Shown: positions 47,717-56,380 of the stretch, one piece after another
Layout of the letters: every line of letters begins with the position of its first letter
Position numbering within the stretch: position 1 is the stretch's first letter
Origin: Halarcobacter bivalviorum
GTDB taxonomy: Bacteria; Campylobacterota; Campylobacteria; Campylobacterales; Arcobacteraceae
DNA length: 64,000 nt
Direction of reading: 5' to 3'
Assembly (NCBI RefSeq): GCF_003346815.1
Contig: NZ_CP031217.1
Location: 868,001 to 932,000 of the forward strand
Program-made: the position numbers and the translations under genes
The notes under the pieces: model-generated
Databases searched by the model: none
What the model was told of the DNA's origin: nothing
What the model saw: only the letters and a program-made list of their open reading frames with translations

Positions 47717-47867
47717 GTTATCTCTTTTAAGTTTTTAGTATTATACAGCTACTTTAATTAAGAGTGTGTTCAAGATTAATAATCTTAATTTTAATTACTA
47801 ATTTTTTTAGCAATATTTTATTAAGAGCAGAGGGTATAAAATTAAAATATATACATAAGGAGTTGTC

Positions 47868-48200
47868 ATGAAACTTCAAGGAATAACAATAGATTTTTAT
47901 GATAAAAGAACTTGTGGACTTTTACCTGATTTATGTGCTCAATGGGATATTCGTTATGATGAATTAGAAGATAATGAAGAGTTACTTAAATATTGGGAAG
48001 AGAGTTTAAAAAAAGTTCTTGCTAAAACTGATAAAGTTGTTAGTGGTAATGTTGAAGGTAAATCTATTTTATATTCAGCAGATGAAGAGGCCATTAAAAT
48101 TATAAAAGAAGAGTTTAGTGAGTTAGAGTTACAAACCATTGAATATGAAGATATTATTAGATGTGAGCATTGTATAACTCATGATTATTTAGAAGAGTAA
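47868..48200 (+). CDS. Small acidic protein with two Cys pairs, unknown function
   Basis: A 110-residue protein that I do not recognise. It begins MKLQGITIDFYDKRTCGLLPDLCAQWD and ends IIRCEHCITHDYLEE. Cys16/Cys23 and Cys99/Cys102 with nearby His101 and His105 could bind a metal. It has no signal peptide or membrane helix, so it is cytoplasmic. AAGGAG precedes the ATG, and a TATAAA element is visible near 47836. The coding pattern and ribosome site support a real gene. Confidence 0.7.
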   Translation: MKLQGITIDFYDKRTCGLLPDLCAQWDIRYDELEDNEELLKYWEESLKKVLAKTDKVVSGNVEGKSILYSADEEAIKIIKEEFSELELQTIEYEDIIRCEHCITHDYLEE

Positions 48201-48224
48201 GACTTATTATAAAGTTTTACTCTT
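48193..48224. terminator. Bidirectional hairpin spanning two stop codons
   Basis: A 13-bp stem with one G-T wobble (48193-48205 with 48212-48224) and a 6-base loop. It contains the stop of the + strand unknown gene and reaches the stop of the convergent cyclase gene. Confidence 0.8.
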
Positions 48225-50070
48225 AAAATAAATCAACACTTGAAACAAGTTCTTCTTCGAATCTAATTACTTTATCTCTTCCACTATTTTTAGCTTTATA
48301 TAAAGCAATATCTGCATTTTTAATAATTGTTTCAAAAGATGTAGAATCTTCTGGATACATAGAAAGACCAATACTAACTGTTTTTCTTAGTTTTGTACCC
48401 GCATATACATCTATTTCATTTTCTCTTACTCTATCTCCAATTTTTCTAGCAACACTTAAAGCATCATCAGCTGAGTTTACACCCATTAGAAGAATCATAA
48501 ACTCTTCTCCACCATATCTAATGATGATATCTGATTCTCTTACTGTTTCATTTAATATTCTTGCTAATTCTCTTAGTACTTTATCTCCAATATCATGACC
48601 ATACTCATCATTTACAGATTTAAAGTGATCCATATCTAACATTAATAAAGCAATTTTTGTTCCATCTCTTCTTACTTGTGGAAGCATTTTTTTAGTATAT
48701 TCTTCTAAGAATTTTCTATTATATAAACCTGTTAATCCATCTCTAAATGCAGATTCTTGTAAAGCATTCATTAATAGTTTTACTTCAATTGAAGGAATAG
48801 ACTCTTTTAAATAACTTTTGATAAAAATTGTTTTATCTTTTAACTCTTCTAACTCTTTTTTTGTATCACAAACACAGTTTATAATTAGATATAAATTTTG
48901 AGTAATATCAACATTAAAACAGTAATAGAATTTATCTTTGCTATTGAAGTGAGGACAACTATTATGAAAATCAACTGACATCACATCACTTTTTGTTCTT
49001 GCTGCTCTACATGATTCAGGGTTAGTTAATAAAGCATCTTTACAGTAAAAAGATTCTCCTCTTTCTAACATTTTTGACATCTTATATTTCTTAGTATCAA
49101 TCTCAATAAAAGTAAAGTTTTTTAGATTAAATTTATTTTTTAAAACCTCTGCTAGTCTGTTATAAATCTCTTCTTTTGTATTATCTAATTCAATTTGTTT
49201 TTTAAATTGATAAAGATTTGATAAGTTATCAATAATTTCTTTTGAATCTTTTAAAGGATTTCTATTTTTAGTAGAGTTTTTAAAACCTACAAAGCCTTTT
49301 AGTTTTTTATCAATATCTATTGCTGTGTCTTTAAAAGATTGTATTAGGTTATTGTAATCTTCTGTGATATTTATCATTTCTGCTGATAAACCAATTGGAG
49401 GAACAATACCTTTAAATCTTCCATGAGTTGCTTGATTAATATTTAATTTAAATTTATCAAATAGTCTTAAATAAGGGTTTATTAGTCTTTTACTTACTAA
49501 GATAAAGAGAATAATAGTTGTTAAAATTAGTACAGTAATTACATATATTGACTCAATACCAATCTCTTTTATAGTACTTATATCTAATACAATAGAAACA
49601 GCTCCTAAGGTTGTCCCTTGTTTTACTTGGTGACATTTAAGACAATCAATTCCTTTTTCTGCTACTGCATTATATGGAATGGTAACTCTTACTGTTGTGC
49701 TAGTTATCTCTTCTTCAATACTATATTTCATTTTACCAGTTTGAAGAACTTCTTTATCAAACTCATCTCTTGGAGGGTTTTTTAGATGAGAAGTAGGAAA
49801 TTGTTCATTTACATATTTACTTCTTACTAGCCATAACTGTTCAACATTTTTAATATTTGAAGCAGAGTTTATAAAAGTATCAACTTCTTGCATATTACCA
49901 TTTATCATATGTGCTGTTAATCCACTTTTTACTACTTCTGAAATAGATTGTGCATTATGTATTGCAGATTTAATTCCAGTTTTTCTTAAGTTATATAAAC
50001 TAAATATAGAAATAGTAACAGAAAGCATAATTATCATAACAATTGTATAAAGCGTAATATTTTTTCTCAT
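48223..50070 (-). CDS. Diguanylate cyclase with periplasmic c-haem motif and Cys-rich cytoplasmic domain
   Basis: A 615-residue sensor. TM1 (about 5-27) and TM2 (about 173-193) flank a periplasmic domain with CLKCH (Cys143, Cys146, His147), the covalent haem c motif, just before TM2. A GAF-like cytoplasmic domain (about 295-425) carries Cys343, Cys354, Cys372, Cys384, Cys399 and Cys401 (CRAARTKSDV, NSCPHF). The GGDEF domain (440-605) has GGEEF (520-524) and an RxxD site (Arg511-Asp514). It probably makes c-di-GMP in response to redox state, O2/NO or another haem ligand. The 121 bp upstream hold only A/T-rich DNA. Confidence 0.92.
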   Translation of the reverse strand: MRKNITLYTIVMIIMLSVTISIFSLYNLRKTGIKSAIHNAQSISEVVKSGLTAHMINGNMQEVDTFINSASNIKNVEQLWLVRSKYVNEQFPTSHLKNPPRDEFDKEVLQTGKMKYSIEEEITSTTVRVTIPYNAVAEKGIDCLKCHQVKQGTTLGAVSIVLDISTIKEIGIESIYVITVLILTTIILFILVSKRLINPYLRLFDKFKLNINQATHGRFKGIVPPIGLSAEMINITEDYNNLIQSFKDTAIDIDKKLKGFVGFKNSTKNRNPLKDSKEIIDNLSNLYQFKKQIELDNTKEEIYNRLAEVLKNKFNLKNFTFIEIDTKKYKMSKMLERGESFYCKDALLTNPESCRAARTKSDVMSVDFHNSCPHFNSKDKFYYCFNVDITQNLYLIINCVCDTKKELEELKDKTIFIKSYLKESIPSIEVKLLMNALQESAFRDGLTGLYNRKFLEEYTKKMLPQVRRDGTKIALLMLDMDHFKSVNDEYGHDIGDKVLRELARILNETVRESDIIIRYGGEEFMILLMGVNSADDALSVARKIGDRVRENEIDVYAGTKLRKTVSIGLSMYPEDSTSFETIIKNADIALYKAKNSGRDKVIRFEEELVSSVDLF

Positions 50071-50191
50071 TGCATACCTTTTTTAAGGGAGTATTCTATA
50101 TAAACTAGCCTTAATAAATCTAAAAAAAAAATTAGATAAGTTATATAAAAATTAAATTTTATTTTCATTTAATTTAATATAATTGAGAATA

Positions 50192-51496
50192 TTATATTTT
50201 AAAGAGATCTCTTGGATTTATGTGCATTTCATTTTTAGTTGCTTGAAAAGTTAAAGTGTTACTTACTCTTCCTACTACATAACCTTTTTTAATCCATCTT
50301 CCTACTTTTAAAGATGGAGAAATTTGGTCTAAATGAGAGTAGATTGTATGTAAACCATTTCTATGTTGTACAATTACAACATTTTCAAGCATACCTGCAT
50401 CTTTTTTAGCATATACAATTTTTCCATTAAAAATTGATTTTACTTTTGCTTGTGGTACTTTTGTTTTTAAAACAATAGATTCATTAAATAATTCAATCTT
50501 ATAAACAGGATCAAAATATTTACCAAATTTTTTTACAACTTGAAATGAATCAAGAGGAGCTATTGTTTTTCTCCCTCTATATTTTGAAATTTTTACTCCA
50601 GATGTAGAAGAACCAATCATTCTTACATCTAGGTCAAGATTTTTTGCATAGCTATTATTTCTATCTTCATCACTAACTTCATAATCTGCATTTTTTTGAG
50701 CTTTTTTATTTTGTCTCTTCTTTAAAGCAGCTAATCTTTTAGCTTTTTCAATTGCAGCTTTTCTTTGTTTTTCAATCTCTTCTTTTTTTAAGATATTTAA
50801 TTTTCCAAGAAGTTGTTTTAATGAGTCTTGTTGCTGAACAGTCTTTTTTAGTTCTACTTGATACTCTTCATGTTTTTTTTCCAAAGATACTAAAGATTTT
50901 GAGTGTGTTCTTTTTAAAATATTTAACTCTTTTTTCTTTTTTATTCTATCTTCAATGTAGTCACTAATTTTATTTATTTTTTGTTGATTCTCTTTTTTAT
51001 TTTGAGTCACTAACTCATAGTTATTATTTATTTTTATGATTTCATCTTTAGAGTTTTGAGAAAGAATAGTATAAACCTCAGAGTCAATTAGCTCTTGAAC
51101 ACTACTTTCTCCTGCAAGTTTTAAAGCAATAGATGAAGAAAATTCATTGATAATTGTATCTACAATTTTCTCTTCATTGTTTTTTTTCTCATTAATTAAA
51201 TCTTTTGAATCTTTTTGTAAAGAAACAAGAGCATCTTTTGCTTTTGATAGCTGAGTTTGATGTTTTTCTATATCTTCATTTACTATTTTTATAGCTTTTT
51301 CTAATCTCGATAACTCTTTATTTTGATTATCAATTTGCTTTGCAAGAATTCTTATTTGTAAATCTTTTTGTTCTTGCTCTTTTTTATTTTTTTGTAGAAT
51401 TAGTTTATTATTTTCAATTTTTTTATCAATACTTTTTGTTGAGTTTCCTAAAAGAGTGATTGATACTATAAATAGTAGAGTTAATTTCTTAATCAT
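50192..51496 (-). CDS. EnvC-like murein hydrolase activator (coiled coil plus degenerate LytM)
   Basis: A 434-residue exported protein: signal sequence (about 1-18), long coiled coil (20-250, Lys/Glu/Gln heptads), and a C-terminal LytM/M23 domain (about 310-434). The H-x3-D metal motif is missing and the usual HLHFE is replaced by a TFQATKNEMH stretch; only IYSHLDQ remains. That is the pattern of EnvC-type activators, which switch on amidases instead of cutting peptidoglycan. It overlaps ftsX by 8 bp, the partner that controls EnvC in E. coli. Confidence 0.87.
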   Translation of the reverse strand: MIKKLTLLFIVSITLLGNSTKSIDKKIENNKLILQKNKKEQEQKDLQIRILAKQIDNQNKELSRLEKAIKIVNEDIEKHQTQLSKAKDALVSLQKDSKDLINEKKNNEEKIVDTIINEFSSSIALKLAGESSVQELIDSEVYTILSQNSKDEIIKINNNYELVTQNKKENQQKINKISDYIEDRIKKKKELNILKRTHSKSLVSLEKKHEEYQVELKKTVQQQDSLKQLLGKLNILKKEEIEKQRKAAIEKAKRLAALKKRQNKKAQKNADYEVSDEDRNNSYAKNLDLDVRMIGSSTSGVKISKYRGRKTIAPLDSFQVVKKFGKYFDPVYKIELFNESIVLKTKVPQAKVKSIFNGKIVYAKKDAGMLENVVIVQHRNGLHTIYSHLDQISPSLKVGRWIKKGYVVGRVSNTLTFQATKNEMHINPRDLFKI

Positions 51497-52307
51497 ATTT
51501 TATTTTATACTTTAATAATACACCTATAATAGTTAGTATTGAAATACCAAAAGAAAGAAGAAAAATCTTCATTAGTGATTCATCAAAAGATAGTGTAACT
51601 TGTACAATATTTTCTAAATCATTAGGCAACAATACACCAATATTATCAACTAAATAGATAAATATTCCAGAAACAATAAAAAATGAGATAAATGAACTAA
51701 TAATTGCATATTTTAAAATAGTTGAAGAACTATATAAAATAGAAGCTCCATGTAGTTTTAAAATTGTAATTTTTTCATGGTGTTCATAAAACCAAATTCT
51801 TATCTGTTTTGAAATCATAATAACTGCAAAAATAGTAATAATTGTAAAAAGTATAAAAGAGATTTGACTAAGTAATAACATCAATAAATAGACACTATTA
51901 TGATTTTTTGAAAAAATCTCTACTTTTCTAACATTTTTATTTGCATATAATTTATCTTTTATAGTTTCAAGTTGACTTGTTGTGGGGAAGGTCTCTAAAT
52001 TAATTTTATAAAAATGAGGTAATTTCTTTTTTAATAAATCAATTGAAGTAGAAGATAAATCAGATTTTATATTATCAATTATTGCATTTTTTTCTAAGGT
52101 TATAATCTTCTCAACTTTTATACCACCAAGCTCTGTAATATCCTCTTTTATAATAGGAGTATTTGTTATAACTACAATAGAATAATCATTTGCAATTTTT
52201 ATTTTATAGTTATTTAATATATTTGATGAAAATAGATAAATAATAAATGATAAAAGCATTGCTGTAAGTGGTACAACAAAGGCAAAAGTATTTTTAAGAA
52301 ACTTCAT
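51489..52307 (-). CDS. ftsX: Cell division membrane protein FtsX
   Basis: A 272-residue protein with one N-terminal helix (about 11-30), a periplasmic domain of about 120 residues, and three C-terminal helices, the FtsX topology. EIFSKNHNSVYLLMLLLSQ marks entry to TM2, and the cytoplasmic coupling loop reads IRIWFYEHHEKITILKLHGAS. It transmits FtsE ATPase cycles across the membrane to the EnvC-like protein. It overlaps ftsE by 14 bp and the EnvC-like gene by 8 bp. Confidence 0.88.
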   Translation of the reverse strand: MKFLKNTFAFVVPLTAMLLSFIIYLFSSNILNNYKIKIANDYSIVVITNTPIIKEDITELGGIKVEKIITLEKNAIIDNIKSDLSSTSIDLLKKKLPHFYKINLETFPTTSQLETIKDKLYANKNVRKVEIFSKNHNSVYLLMLLLSQISFILFTIITIFAVIMISKQIRIWFYEHHEKITILKLHGASILYSSSTILKYAIISSFISFFIVSGIFIYLVDNIGVLLPNDLENIVQVTLSFDESLMKIFLLSFGISILTIIGVLLKYKIKYD

Positions 52308-52956
52308 AAATTATTCCATCTTCAATAGATAATTGTCTAAATCTAATACCAAAGTTTTTTGGAACTCTGTGAGTAACAACAACAACTGTAATTCCTAGTT
52401 GCTCATTTGCTCCTTTTAATAGATTCCATACAACTTCAGCAGAGTAATCATCTAAGTTACCTGTTGGTTCATCTGCAATGATTATCTTAGGGTTATGAGC
52501 TAAAGCTCTTGCTACTGCAACTCTTTGTTGCTCTCCACCACTTAGTTCATTTGGATAATAACCAGCTCTATGTGATAACTTAACATGATTTAAAAGTTTT
52601 GTTGCTTGTTCTCTTGAAATATCGTTTGAATAACCATTGATTTTTAATGGAATCATAATATTCTCTTCAATAGTCCATTCATTAATAAGTTTATAATCTT
52701 GGAAAATAATACCTATATCTTTTCTTAGACTTCTTAAGGATTTTCCTTTTATTCCAAAAACATTTTGTCCTGCAATTTTCAGTTCCCCATGCTTTAAAGG
52801 AATTTCTCCATAAAAAGATTTTAGAAGAGTTGATTTACCACTTCCACTAGTTCCACCAATAAATATAAACTCTTTCTCTTTTATTGAAAAGTTACCTTTT
52901 TTTATAACATATTTATTTTCATCATAAGAAAGATATATATTCTTGGCTTCTATCAT
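52294..52956 (-). CDS. ftsE: Cell division ATP-binding protein FtsE
   Basis: A 220-residue ABC ATPase: Walker A GGTSGSGKST (34-43), Q-loop FQDYKL, signature LSGGEQQRVAVARAL, Walker B IIIADEPTGNLD, H-loop VVVTHR. The FtsX gene follows directly. Start overlaps the trmB stop by one base. Confidence 0.93.
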   Translation of the reverse strand: MIEAKNIYLSYDENKYVIKKGNFSIKEKEFIFIGGTSGSGKSTLLKSFYGEIPLKHGELKIAGQNVFGIKGKSLRSLRKDIGIIFQDYKLINEWTIEENIMIPLKINGYSNDISREQATKLLNHVKLSHRAGYYPNELSGGEQQRVAVARALAHNPKIIIADEPTGNLDDYSAEVVWNLLKGANEQLGITVVVVTHRVPKNFGIRFRQLSIEDGIIYEVS

Positions 52957-54149
52957 TATTCTAATATCTCTTTAATTTTTTGGTGTGCTTTAATATTTGC
53001 ACTTGTTGGTAGGGGTGAGTCTTGAAAATATGAAGCTTTCCCTTCTTCAACTAAAATATATTTGCTTAATGGTCTATCAAAATTTCCAAAAGTGATTTGA
53101 ATAAGCCCAGAATTCTCTTTATTTTCTATAGTGAAAATATCTTCTACATGAACAAAATAATCTTTTTCTACAAGTGTTTTTGTAGGAATTCTTTTAATCA
53201 CTTCTAAAAAGTTAATCTCTTTTTTAAAGCTAAAATCAAATTCATGATTAATCTCTGCATCATTCTCTTCGCAAGTTAAAACTACATCATAGATATGTTT
53301 CCCTTGTCTTTTCCATCTATCTTCATATTTACTAGATACAGCAAGATCTTTATTTATATCTATTGTGATTTTACCTTTTGGAAGGTTTGTTAATAACTCA
53401 ACACAATAATCAAAATATTTTCTACTATCCGTTCTTAGTTCTAAAGTTCCAGTTATTTTAAGAACTCTTAGTGCTTCATTGATAAAATCATTAGAATAAA
53501 TTCTTCTATGTGGTTTTTTATCCCAAGGAACAGGGAAGTGCACAAAAATTCTTCCTACTTTATTTGATTTAATAAACTCCATAAAAAGTCTTGCATCATA
53601 ATTTACAACTAAAATATTTTTTATCTCTTGTATTTTAATTTGCTTTAAAAGTTGCTCTATAGAAGGAGTATGAATCTCTAAACCAATAAATTGAACATCA
53701 GGGTTAGTTTTTGCTTGATGTAAAAGATGTCTTCCACTTCCAAAACCAATTTCAATTTGAATCTCTTTATCTGTATTGAAATCATTTACAAAATAGTCAA
53801 TATCTTTTAAATACTCTTGAGTAGGCTCAACTTTTTGCGAAAAGTTTTGAGTATTTGAAAAAGCAATCTCAGCTTCAGTAATTTTTGCATAAGAGTTTAG
53901 TGAATCTTTAATTAACTGAACAGGACTAATTCTTGTAACTTTATCTGGTTTAAGAAGTAGTTTCTCTTCTTTTTCTCTAAGAGTTAACAAAAACTCTTTT
54001 TTATCTCTTGTTGTAGAAATTTTATATTCTGTCTTTCTAGGACTATCAGTAAAATTATATGACTTTGCAATAAAGTTAAAGTTTGTACCATCAAGTGAAG
54101 ATGGTACATTTAATTCTTTGTTTATTTTATTAAATACAATATGAGGCAT
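52956..54149 (-). CDS. trmB: tRNA (guanine-N7)-methyltransferase, long form
   Basis: A 397-residue SAM methyltransferase. Motif I is EIGFGSGRHLL (from residue 133), with GLEIHTPSIEQLL, VHFPVPWDKKPHRR and LRTDSRKYFDYC as TrmB signatures. Reaction: m7G46 in tRNA. E. coli TrmB has 239 residues; here there are about 120 extra N-terminal and about 80 extra C-terminal residues. It is inserted into the division operon between the lipoprotein gene (3-bp gap) and ftsE. Confidence 0.9.
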   Translation of the reverse strand: MPHIVFNKINKELNVPSSLDGTNFNFIAKSYNFTDSPRKTEYKISTTRDKKEFLLTLREKEEKLLLKPDKVTRISPVQLIKDSLNSYAKITEAEIAFSNTQNFSQKVEPTQEYLKDIDYFVNDFNTDKEIQIEIGFGSGRHLLHQAKTNPDVQFIGLEIHTPSIEQLLKQIKIQEIKNILVVNYDARLFMEFIKSNKVGRIFVHFPVPWDKKPHRRIYSNDFINEALRVLKITGTLELRTDSRKYFDYCVELLTNLPKGKITIDINKDLAVSSKYEDRWKRQGKHIYDVVLTCEENDAEINHEFDFSFKKEINFLEVIKRIPTKTLVEKDYFVHVEDIFTIENKENSGLIQITFGNFDRPLSKYILVEEGKASYFQDSPLPTSANIKAHQKIKEILE

Positions 54150-54152
54150 ATA

Positions 54153-55427
54153 TTAGTTAATCTCCGCTAATTTTGGTAATACTAATTCTGTCTCTTTTGT
54201 TATTTCTGAGTGAATTCCATTTTTATCAACTGCTTGAATTGCATAGCTGTATTGAACACCTCTTACAATATCTTTATCTTCAAATCTTAAAGCATTAATC
54301 CCTTGAAACTTAATAGTTTTAGCTTTAAAAAATCCCTCTTTGATAGTTTTGTAAACTGTATAAGACTCAGCTCTATCATCTCCTGCTTGCCAATTTAAAA
54401 TAGCTTTGGCTCCTTGAATTTGAGCTAGTGTCATTACTGGTTTTCTTAATTTGTTTAATGTAATACCCATTACAGCATTTACATTTAAATTGCTCTCTAA
54501 ACCATCTTTATCAATAGAACTAACTTTATAAAAGTATACTTTCCCATCTTCATTTACAAAATCTTCATAATTTAAAGTTTGTGCATTTACAGCTTTTACA
54601 ATATCAAATCCACTCTCTGCATCTGTACTTCTATAAATATTATATTTTATAACATCTTCTGATTTTGAAGGTTCCCAGTTTAAAGCAATTTTTCTTGGTA
54701 AGTCTGTAGTTGCTTTAAGACTTAAAATACCTTCTGGTAAAGGTTTTGTCTGAGCTTTTACTAAAGCACTTGGAAGTGTTTCTAATCCATCAAAAGTTTT
54801 AGCAATAACTCTATAGTGATAAACAACATTATCCTCTAAATCTAAATCAATATATTCAGCTTGAAGTCTACCATCAATTGCTTCAATTTTTTTCCATTCA
54901 CTTGTGTTTGGAGTTTTTCTTTGAACTTCATAACTTTCAATTCTTTCACTTTGGTGTGGTCTCCATACAATTTTTATTTGTCTTGGAAGATTTGAAATTG
55001 CTTGTATAAAACTAACCCCTTCCATTAGTGGAAGTGTTGAAACTATATAATCACTTGTAGTTCTTGACTCAACTTCGCTAGGTGTTGCAGAAGAGATTTT
55101 ATATACATATTTTGTATTAGGCTCAACATTATCATCTACATAATGAGTAGTATATCTATTATCAATTGTATCAATTAACTTTAATTTAGTTCCATCTTTT
55201 TGTAAGTTTGCTCTATAAAAATGATAACCAGTAACTCTAGGGTCATCAACTTTTCTCCACTCAAAAGCAATAGCATTTATATCAGGAATACTTCTAATAG
55301 AAGCAGAATCAACTACTTCCAGAGTATCATTTATTTTAGGTTTTGTATTATTAAAGTCTTTGTAGCTACATCCACTAAGAAGTAGAAGCAAAGCACTTAA
55401 TGATGTTACTTTCATCAATTTTGTCAT
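54153..55427 (-). CDS. Lipoprotein with four fibronectin type III repeats
   Basis: A 424-residue exported protein with lipobox LLSGC (Cys20 lipid-modified) and four consecutive FnIII-like repeats of about 90 residues, each with a W-x(2,6) start and a YxYxI/V strand (for example KYVYKISSATPSEVESRTTS, VVYHYRVIAKTFDG, VYFYKVSSIDKDG, VQYSYAIQAVDKNG). Probably anchored in the outer or inner membrane facing the periplasm. Function unknown; the operon suggests a cell-wall or division role. Its 5' end overlaps rluD by 53 bp (41 bp if the second Met is used). Confidence 0.8.
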   Translation of the reverse strand: MTKLMKVTSLSALLLLLSGCSYKDFNNTKPKINDTLEVVDSASIRSIPDINAIAFEWRKVDDPRVTGYHFYRANLQKDGTKLKLIDTIDNRYTTHYVDDNVEPNTKYVYKISSATPSEVESRTTSDYIVSTLPLMEGVSFIQAISNLPRQIKIVWRPHQSERIESYEVQRKTPNTSEWKKIEAIDGRLQAEYIDLDLEDNVVYHYRVIAKTFDGLETLPSALVKAQTKPLPEGILSLKATTDLPRKIALNWEPSKSEDVIKYNIYRSTDAESGFDIVKAVNAQTLNYEDFVNEDGKVYFYKVSSIDKDGLESNLNVNAVMGITLNKLRKPVMTLAQIQGAKAILNWQAGDDRAESYTVYKTIKEGFFKAKTIKFQGINALRFEDKDIVRGVQYSYAIQAVDKNGIHSEITKETELVLPKLAEIN

Positions 55428-56361
55428 TTACAATCTCCATATTAAAATTGTTTATTAAAAAATCATGCATATCATTTGAAAGTTTTGCAGTAAAACTCAT
55501 TTTTTCTTTTGTAATTGGATGAATTAAGTATAGATTGTATGCATGTAAATAAAATCTATTTATTTTATTTAATTCGCCCTTAAATCCATATAAATTATCA
55601 CCTAAGATATGCCTATTGATAGAGCTTAAGTGTACCCTTATTTGGTGTGTTCTACCAGTAAATAATTTACAAGCAATTAAATCATATTTCTCATTATTTG
55701 AGTTTGCAAGTTTACAAAAAGCTGATTTAGCATTTTTCCCATTTTCTTCAATTGACATTTTTAATCTATTATTAGGATTTCTAGCAATTGGTTTTTCTAT
55801 AATTGTATTCTCTTTTAAAGGTAAATCAATTATTGCTAAATAGTATCTTCCCATACTTTTATCTTCTAATTGTTTTGCTAAACCTGCATGGGCTTCATTT
55901 GTTTTTGCAATAACCATAACACCGCTAGTTCCTTTGTCTAATCTATGAACTATCCCGTGTCTTTCTTCTCCTGAAATAGTAGATAAAGAGATATTATTTA
56001 GTTTTAACCAGTCCACTAAAGTAGCATCTTTTACACTTGGAGCATCATGCACTGTTAGATTATAAGGTTTGTTTATTACTAAAATATAGTCATCTTCATA
56101 TATTATTTCAATATTTTTATCACTTAATGACTCTTTGATAAATTCCTCATCTTTAATGGGATTTATTTCAGCCTCTGGAAAATGAACTTCTATTTCTTGT
56201 TCTAATTTTAGTTTTAGTCCTCGTTTGGTGCAGATTTTACCATCTACTTTTACATATTCTTTATTTATTAACTGTTCTATTTGATTTCTAGAAGCATCAA
56301 TTTTAGAACTTAAAAATTTATCTAATCTATTTGTCTCTTGAACAATAAAATTTTTATCCAT
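55375..56361 (-). CDS. RluD-family 23S rRNA pseudouridine synthase
   Basis: A 328-residue enzyme with an N-terminal S4 domain (RLDKFLSSKID) and the RluA/RluD catalytic core: VINKPYNLTVHDAP, HRLDKGTSGVMV with the catalytic Asp, LFTGRTHQIRVHL and GDNLYG. I use ATG 56361; a GTG at 56379 adds six residues and would lie one base from the divergent rodA start. It heads the operon leading to ftsEX. Confidence 0.88.
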   Translation of the reverse strand: MDKNFIVQETNRLDKFLSSKIDASRNQIEQLINKEYVKVDGKICTKRGLKLKLEQEIEVHFPEAEINPIKDEEFIKESLSDKNIEIIYEDDYILVINKPYNLTVHDAPSVKDATLVDWLKLNNISLSTISGEERHGIVHRLDKGTSGVMVIAKTNEAHAGLAKQLEDKSMGRYYLAIIDLPLKENTIIEKPIARNPNNRLKMSIEENGKNAKSAFCKLANSNNEKYDLIACKLFTGRTHQIRVHLSSINRHILGDNLYGFKGELNKINRFYLHAYNLYLIHPITKEKMSFTAKLSNDMHDFLINNFNMEIVNDKIDESNIIKCFASTS

Positions 56362-56380
56362 ATTTGGGTACTCTTTCACT

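Noticed and set aside
50192-51496. Active M23 peptidase
   Set aside because: The metal-binding H-x3-D and HLH motifs are missing, which matches EnvC-type activators.
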